Below, in pieces: positions 52,520 to 56,719 of a stretch of 56,719 bases of DNA. Source of the stretch: Salibaculum sp035270045 (GTDB taxonomy: Bacteria > Pseudomonadota > Alphaproteobacteria > Rhodobacterales > Rhodobacteraceae); the NCBI RefSeq assembly GCF_035270045.1, contig NZ_DATFIP010000038.1, positions 1 to 56,719 of the forward strand. The letters run 5' to 3'. Position numbers and translations under genes: made by a program. Below the pieces are notes generated by a model that worked only from the letters and a program-made list of their open reading frames with translations, was not told the DNA's origin and did not search any database. Each line of letters starts with the position of its first letter. Within the stretch, counting starts at the first letter, position 1.

Positions 52520-52540
52520 GCCATGCGTCACGCGCATGGC
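52520..52540. other. Perfect hairpin downstream of lysR
   Basis: GCCATGCG pairs with CGCATGGC around a 5-nt loop. On the minus strand the loop contains the TGA of a possible 35-aa reading frame; on the plus strand the stem is part of the lysR 3' untranslated region. Confidence 0.45.
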
Positions 52541-52635
52541 GGCGTTGTCATTTTGATGCAGCAATTAGGCTTGCACGAGTCAGAACCGCCGCCTAAATCC
52601 CCAATCGAAGCCGGTGATGCTGAAAAGCTCATCAT
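52528..52635 (-). CDS. Possible 35-aa Cys-containing peptide
   Basis: A minus-strand frame of 35 codons reading MMSFSASPASIGDLGGG, then a part with four cysteines (CKPNCC and a final PPCA). GGGAGG stands 7 nt before the ATG, a strong Shine-Dalgarno for this genome. Codon use is unlike the neighbours (TTT, TTA, TCA and other low-GC codons), which weakens the case or points to recent origin. It follows the Asp/Glu racemase gene by 54 bp. It could also be a non-coding RNA; see findings. Confidence 0.3.
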   Translation of the reverse strand: MMSFSASPASIGDLGGGSDSCKPNCCIKMTTPPCA

Positions 52636-52659
52636 CTTCATACCTCCCTGTTGGACTTC

Positions 52660-52685
52660 GCCGGGCCTTAGTGCCCGGCTTTTTT
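52660..52685 (+). terminator. Intrinsic terminator downstream of lysR
   Basis: A 7-bp stem GCCGGGC/GCCCGGC with a 6-nt loop, directly followed by six Ts on the plus strand. It ends lysR transcripts 170 nt after the stop, or the transcript of a small RNA in between. Confidence 0.85.
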
Positions 52686-52689
52686 CTGT

Positions 52690-53433
52690 TTAGCGCCGCA
52701 AAAGCGTTCCGGGGCCCTGCGCCTGCACGCCCGACAACCGGAACATGTGCCAGCCCAGCACGAGGTTTGAACTCAGCACCGGCAAGCCGATCTCTGCCTC
52801 GATCGCGTCGATCACGCCGAAGCTGCGCAGGTTGGTGCATGACAGAAAGAGTGCCTCGGCCCCGCCGGTCCGCGCCAGATGCCGCGCCGCCGCCATGACC
52901 GACGCGCCATCGATGCGCGCCACGCGGGTTTCCTCGGCCTCGTCGAAACTGCCGAAAACGGGACTGTCCACGCCACGCGCGGCAAGGGCGCCGCGCAGGG
53001 TGTCCGAAACGGTTTCGGTGTAGGGTGACAGGAAGGCGAGCTTCGAGACGCCAAGATGCCCGCAGGCCGCGACGAGCGCCGACAGCGGCTCGGTCACGTG
53101 GCGGGTTTGGCACACCGCGGCGACCAGGGCCGCCACCTTCTCCGGCCCGATCACCGAGGCCCCCGAAGTGCAGGCATAACCGACCGCGTCGAAATGGATC
53201 GGCCGCGGCAGCCGACGGGCGGCAGCAGGCAGGTCATGCGCCATCCGCGCCAGCGTTTCAGGCGTGACCTCGGCCCCGCTCTCAACCCGGCTGTGATAAA
53301 GCGAGACGCCCGTATCGGGGACCAGGCGGCGGAACTCGTCCTCGATGGTTTCGTCCGATTGCAGCACAATCAGGCCTAGCGCGGCGTCGTGCCCCAGCGG
53401 ACCGGCCAGGGAAAACGGAAAGGGCTCCCGCAT
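52690..53433 (-). CDS. Asp/Glu racemase superfamily protein (maleate isomerase/arylmalonate decarboxylase type)
   Basis: A 247-aa enzyme with the two-cysteine active site of this fold: Cys88 in AVGYACTSGAS and Cys199 in ALFLSCTNLRSF. It best fits the arylmalonate decarboxylase, maleate isomerase and EutA group. Substrate is unknown. Last gene of a three-gene operon, 3 bp after the M24 peptidase stop. Confidence 0.85.
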   Translation of the reverse strand: MREPFPFSLAGPLGHDAALGLIVLQSDETIEDEFRRLVPDTGVSLYHSRVESGAEVTPETLARMAHDLPAAARRLPRPIHFDAVGYACTSGASVIGPEKVAALVAAVCQTRHVTEPLSALVAACGHLGVSKLAFLSPYTETVSDTLRGALAARGVDSPVFGSFDEAEETRVARIDGASVMAAARHLARTGGAEALFLSCTNLRSFGVIDAIEAEIGLPVLSSNLVLGWHMFRLSGVQAQGPGTLLRR

Positions 53434-53436
53434 GGG

Positions 53437-54570
53437 TCAGATCCTTGTCAGCGGCCCCTGCGCGCGGGGCGACAGGATCTCCGCGCCGTCGTCACGCAGC
53501 ACGAGGTTCTCTTCGTGGACCAGCAGGCCGCCACCCGGCACTCCCACCGAGGGTTCCAGCGCGAGGACCATGCCCGGCCGCAGCACCGTCCGATCCGCGG
53601 CGGTGAGCGAGGGCCATTCAGTCAACTGCATCCCCAGCCCGTGGCCCAGCCGCCCGGTCTCGCTCCCGCCCACGATCCGATCCATGGCGGCAAAGACATC
53701 GCAGGCCCGCGCCCCGGGTGTCGCGGCCTGCACCCCGGCCTCGGTGGCCTGCAACAGGCTGTCCCACGCGGCCTCCACCTGCGGCGCTGGCGTGCCCACC
53801 GCGTAGTTTCGGTCGAAGTCGCAGTAATAGCCGCCCACCACCAACCCGGTATCAAGCATAAGAACATCGCCCCGGGCCAGCGGCGCATCCGTGGCGGGGG
53901 AAATCACGTCGGCATAGCCCAGCGGCCCGGCCCCGCCCGCCAGATAGGGCACCCAGTCGGCGCCCTCTTCCAGGCAGAGCCGCTGAAAATCGCGAAAGAC
54001 CCGCGCAAGGGGCACGCCCTCGCCGGCCACCTCGCCCACCCGGGCAAAGGCGCGCCCGGCAACGGCGCAGGCGGTGCGGATCGCCGCGATCTCGACCTCG
54101 GACTTGACCATGCGCAGGTCCCGCATGACGCCGGCGCCCTCGGCCATGCGTTCGACCCCCACAAGCGCGCAAAGCCGCCCGAAATCGGCCAGCGGCATCC
54201 GCAGGTGGGTGCCGTGCCCCGAGGGCGTCCCGATCAGGCCCTCCGGGGCGACCTCCCCGATGGTCTCGGCCAGCAGGCTGACACCGTCATCCCCGGGCGC
54301 GGGTGCGGGCCAGCAGCGGATATCCTCGATCCATGTCCTTTCCATAAGCGCACGCCCGATCGCGGGGATCACCGCCACAGGCTCGCCCGCCACCGGCACG
54401 ACGAGGAACCAGGGCCGCGTCGGGCTTTCCCAGAACCGCGTCAGGAAACCCGTGAAATAGCGGATGTCCGGCTCGGTCGTCAGCAACAGTGCGCCAAGGC
54501 CCGCCTCGGCCATCAGGGCCTGGGCCCGGCCCAGCCGCCCGCGGTAGTCGGCGGCGGTGAAGCCGCTCAT
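53437..54570 (-). CDS. M24-family metallopeptidase (Xaa-Pro peptidase-like)
   Basis: A 377-aa protein with a creatinase-like N-terminal domain and a pita-bread catalytic domain. Five metal ligands are visible: Asp in VLMLDTG, Asp in YYCDFDRNYAVG, His in GRLGHGLGMQLTEWPS, Glu in MVLALEPSVG and Glu in LLVHEENLVL. Members include prolidase, creatinase and ectoine hydrolase (DoeA/EutD), so it may hydrolyse an amidine or amide of a small compound. It overlaps the PLP-enzyme stop (ATGA). Confidence 0.88.
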   Translation of the reverse strand: MSGFTAADYRGRLGRAQALMAEAGLGALLLTTEPDIRYFTGFLTRFWESPTRPWFLVVPVAGEPVAVIPAIGRALMERTWIEDIRCWPAPAPGDDGVSLLAETIGEVAPEGLIGTPSGHGTHLRMPLADFGRLCALVGVERMAEGAGVMRDLRMVKSEVEIAAIRTACAVAGRAFARVGEVAGEGVPLARVFRDFQRLCLEEGADWVPYLAGGAGPLGYADVISPATDAPLARGDVLMLDTGLVVGGYYCDFDRNYAVGTPAPQVEAAWDSLLQATEAGVQAATPGARACDVFAAMDRIVGGSETGRLGHGLGMQLTEWPSLTAADRTVLRPGMVLALEPSVGVPGGGLLVHEENLVLRDDGAEILSPRAQGPLTRI

Positions 54571-55607
54571 GCAGGCGCCTCGGACAGGACGCAGAGCACC
54601 CGCGCCCCGGCGGGCGGATCGGCCAACACTGCCGCCAGCCCGGCACCGCCCGAGCTGGTGGTGGCCAGTCCATGGGCTGCCAGAAGCGGCAGGACCGCCG
54701 CGCCCTCGGCTTCCGAAATCGTGACGAATCGATCGGCGTCCCGTGACAGGCCCCGCAGGGCGATGGCCGAGGGTGTCTTGCAGTCCAGCCGCCCCATGTG
54801 GCTGTCGGGGCCCTGGGTATCGATAACCCGGCCGGCCTGCAGGCTTCTTGTCAGGGCCGGCGCGGCCTCGGGTTCGACCACGACGATCTGCGGGGCGTTC
54901 CCCCAGGCCGCCCGGAAATGCGCGGCCGCCGCCGCGGCCAGCCCGCCAACCCCGGCCTGCAGGTAGATGTGCGTGGGCACCTCGGGCACCTGGCGCACCG
55001 TTTCGGCGGCCATGGCAAGGTAGCCCTCCATCAGCCGCCAGGGCAGGTCCGTGTAGCCCGCCCAGGAACTGTCCGACAGCAGGGTGAAGCCCTCGTCGCG
55101 CGCGGCGCGTTCGGCACCCGCCATGCTGGCGGCGTAATCACTGCCCTCGCGGCGCACCTCGGCGCCCTTGTCGCGCAGCCTTTGGGCAAAGCTTTCGGGC
55201 ACCGTGTCGGCAAGGTAGACCACGGCGCGCGCGCCGAAGACCCGGGCCCCGGCGGCGACCGACATGCCGTGATTTCCGGCGCTGGCGGTGACATAGGTCC
55301 GCCCGGCCAGTGCCGTCGCCATGTCGTCCGCCCCGGTTTCAGCCGCCTGGTGTGCGATCACGTAAGCCGCCCCCAGCGCCTTGAAACTGCCCAGCCCCAT
55401 GCGGGCGCGTTCATCCTTTACGTGGAGCTTGTCCACGCCCAATGACGCGGCCAGGCCTGTCGCGTCCACCAGCGGCGCAGGCGCCGCCGCGGGGCAGCGC
55501 GCGAGCAGGGCATCGACGGGGTCGGCATCGGTTGCCGGAGCCGGGGCATCGAAAACGGCCGCCCCTTGCAGACCCCCGCCCCTGTGAGGGTTGGGAAAAG
55601 TATCCAT
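54567..55607 (-). CDS. PLP-dependent lyase, diaminopropionate ammonia-lyase-like
   Basis: A 346-aa fold-type II PLP enzyme. The PLP lysine is Lys76 in MGLGSFKALGAAYV, the phosphate loop is about QAGVGGLAAAAAAHF, and ASAGNHGMSVAAGAR is the Asn-His segment. The pattern is close to diaminopropionate ammonia-lyase (YgeX) and to serine/threonine dehydratases, so it likely removes ammonia from a small amino acid. First gene of the operon with the M24 peptidase and racemase-like gene. The ATG at 55607 lacks a strong Shine-Dalgarno. Confidence 0.85.
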   Translation of the reverse strand: MDTFPNPHRGGGLQGAAVFDAPAPATDADPVDALLARCPAAAPAPLVDATGLAASLGVDKLHVKDERARMGLGSFKALGAAYVIAHQAAETGADDMATALAGRTYVTASAGNHGMSVAAGARVFGARAVVYLADTVPESFAQRLRDKGAEVRREGSDYAASMAGAERAARDEGFTLLSDSSWAGYTDLPWRLMEGYLAMAAETVRQVPEVPTHIYLQAGVGGLAAAAAAHFRAAWGNAPQIVVVEPEAAPALTRSLQAGRVIDTQGPDSHMGRLDCKTPSAIALRGLSRDADRFVTISEAEGAAVLPLLAAHGLATTSSGGAGLAAVLADPPAGARVLCVLSEAPA

Positions 55608-55740
55608 GCCGCATCACACTCCTGCCCGGCGGGTCCGGTCAAGCCATAGTTTCTGCCCGGCACCGCCCTGCCCGCATTGCTCCGGCCCGGTCCATGTCGT
55701 AAAGCGGCCCCGAACGGAGACCGAGGGGATCAAGCGCATC

Positions 55741-56719
55741 ATGCAAGAGCCAGCCATCACGCCCGAGTTGATCGAGGCCCATGGCCTCAAGCCTGACGAA
55801 TACGACCGCATCCTGGACATCATCGGGCGCGAGCCGACCTTCACCGAGCTTGGCATCTTCTCGGCCATGTGGAACGAGCACTGTTCCTACAAGTCGTCAA
55901 AGAAATGGCTGCGTACTCTGCCCACCGATGGCCCGCAGGTGATCTGCGGCCCCGGCGAGAACGCCGGAATCGTCGATATCGGCGACGGGCCGGATGGGAC
56001 GAAGCTGGCCGTGGTCTTCAAGATGGAAAGCCACAACCACCCCAGCTACATTGAGCCCTACCAGGGTGCAGCGACCGGCGTTGGCGGCATCCTGCGCGAT
56101 GTCTTCACCATGGGCGCGCGCCCCATCGCGGCGATGAATGCGCTGTCCTTCGGCGACCCCGACCATCCCCGGACCCGCACGCTGGTTCATGGCGTGGTCG
56201 AGGGCGTGGGCGGCTACGGCAACTGCTTCGGCGTGCCGACCGTGGGCGGCGAGGTCCGTTTTCATCCCGCCTACAACGGCAATTGCCTCGTCAATGCCTT
56301 CGCCGCCGGCTTGGTCGAGGCCGACAAGATCTATTATTCCGAGGCCTCGGGGGTGGGCATGCCGGTGGTCTACCTGGGCGCCAAGACGGGCCGCGACGGC
56401 GTTGGCGGGGCCACCATGGCCAGTGCCGAATTCGACCACACGATCGAGGAAAAACGCCCCACCGTGCAGGTCGGCGATCCCTTCACCGAGAAGCGCCTGA
56501 TGGAGGCCACGCTGGAACTGATGGAAACCGGTGCGGTCATCTCCATCCAGGACATGGGCGCGGCGGGCCTGACCTGCTCGGCGGTCGAAATGGGTGACAA
56601 GGGCGGGTTGGGCGTCAAGCTGCAACTCGACGACGTTCCCCAGCGCGAAGACGCCATGACGGCCTACGAGATGATGCTGTCCGAATCCCAGGAACGCATG
56701 CTCATGGTGCTGCGCCCGG
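55741..56719 (+). CDS. purL: Phosphoribosylformylglycinamidine synthase II, 3' end cut by window
   Basis: Purine synthesis step 4 (FGAR to FGAM). The first 326 codons and one base are present. MQEPAITPELIEAHGL is followed by the diagnostic NEHCSYKSSK (about residues 42-51), FKMESHNHPS, EPYQGAATGVGGILRDVFTMG, GGYGNCFGVPTVGGEV and QDMGAAGLTCSAVEM. This is the small-type PurL that works with PurS and PurQ. The Shine-Dalgarno (GAGGGG) lies somewhat far upstream. Confidence 0.95.
   Translation, partial: MQEPAITPELIEAHGLKPDEYDRILDIIGREPTFTELGIFSAMWNEHCSYKSSKKWLRTLPTDGPQVICGPGENAGIVDIGDGPDGTKLAVVFKMESHNHPSYIEPYQGAATGVGGILRDVFTMGARPIAAMNALSFGDPDHPRTRTLVHGVVEGVGGYGNCFGVPTVGGEVRFHPAYNGNCLVNAFAAGLVEADKIYYSEASGVGMPVVYLGAKTGRDGVGGATMASAEFDHTIEEKRPTVQVGDPFTEKRLMEATLELMETGAVISIQDMGAAGLTCSAVEMGDKGGLGVKLQLDDVPQREDAMTAYEMMLSESQERMLMVLRP

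Noticed and set aside
52555..52695. 46-codon plus-strand frame after lysR
   Set aside because: It runs through the intrinsic terminator hairpin and T-tract at 52660-52685, so it could not be fully transcribed.
53389..54966. Long plus-strand frame opposite the M24 peptidase and PLP lyase
   Set aside because: Composition only reflects the complement of the real genes, which have all catalytic residues.

Overview
The window (about 56.7 kb, high GC, strong GC bias at third codon positions, dense chromosomal housekeeping content) reads as a chromosome segment of a Rhodobacterales alphaproteobacterium of the Roseobacter/Rhodobacter type. Supporting signs are a Mur-type Fur without Zn cysteines, a GAAC-N7-GAAC LexA box before lexA, a class II B12-dependent ribonucleotide reductase, the trpC-moaC-moeA-lexA/comEC order, a ccm operon that carries an endolysin-holin pair, and a two-hairpin intergenic repeat with a CCCCGGGATATT core. 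No insertion sequence, integrase, CRISPR array or clear pseudogene was seen. The two ends cut cysS (left) and purL (right).

Left part (1-17.4 kb): cysS', anmK and tyrS; a fur/mur gene coupled to two tandem EamA transporters; eno; a small glycine-zipper lipoprotein; a DUF985 cupin; a 600-bp repeat-rich gap; nrdJ with candidate NrdR boxes upstream; tRNA-Pro(TGG); a DUF192 protein overlapping a double cold-shock-domain gene; pdxH; then fabI, gpt and an aminotransferase.

Middle (17.4-37 kb): ppiD-trpE, a DUF983 protein, a divergent polysaccharide deacetylase on the opposite strand, then trpG-trpD. A 7-kb block follows before trpC. It holds a SsuA/ThiY-type ABC importer (binding protein, ATPase, permease) and a convergent four-gene operon: ATP-grasp (DUF404/407), alpha-E (DUF403), transglutaminase-like protease and the Anbu proteasome homologue. 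This last operon is the clearest poorly understood system in the window. After it come trpC-moaC-moeA, lexA with its own SOS box, and comEC convergent to lexA.

Right part (37-56.7 kb): gltX and gltA with a textbook terminator. A long minus-strand run follows: acyltransferase, murI, argC, ccmE, GH108 endolysin, 3TM holin, ccmF, ccmH and a PaaG-like enoyl-CoA hydratase. The endolysin ribosome binding site lies inside a 14-bp hairpin, which suggests that lysis is held off while the surrounding ccm genes are expressed; the pair resembles the unlinked lysis cassette that releases gene transfer agents in Rhodobacter. Then come a fused indolepyruvate ferredoxin oxidoreductase divergent from a LysR regulator, a possible small Cys-rich peptide or sRNA locus, a three-gene amino-acid-catabolism-like cassette (PLP lyase, M24 peptidase, Asp/Glu racemase) and the start of purL.
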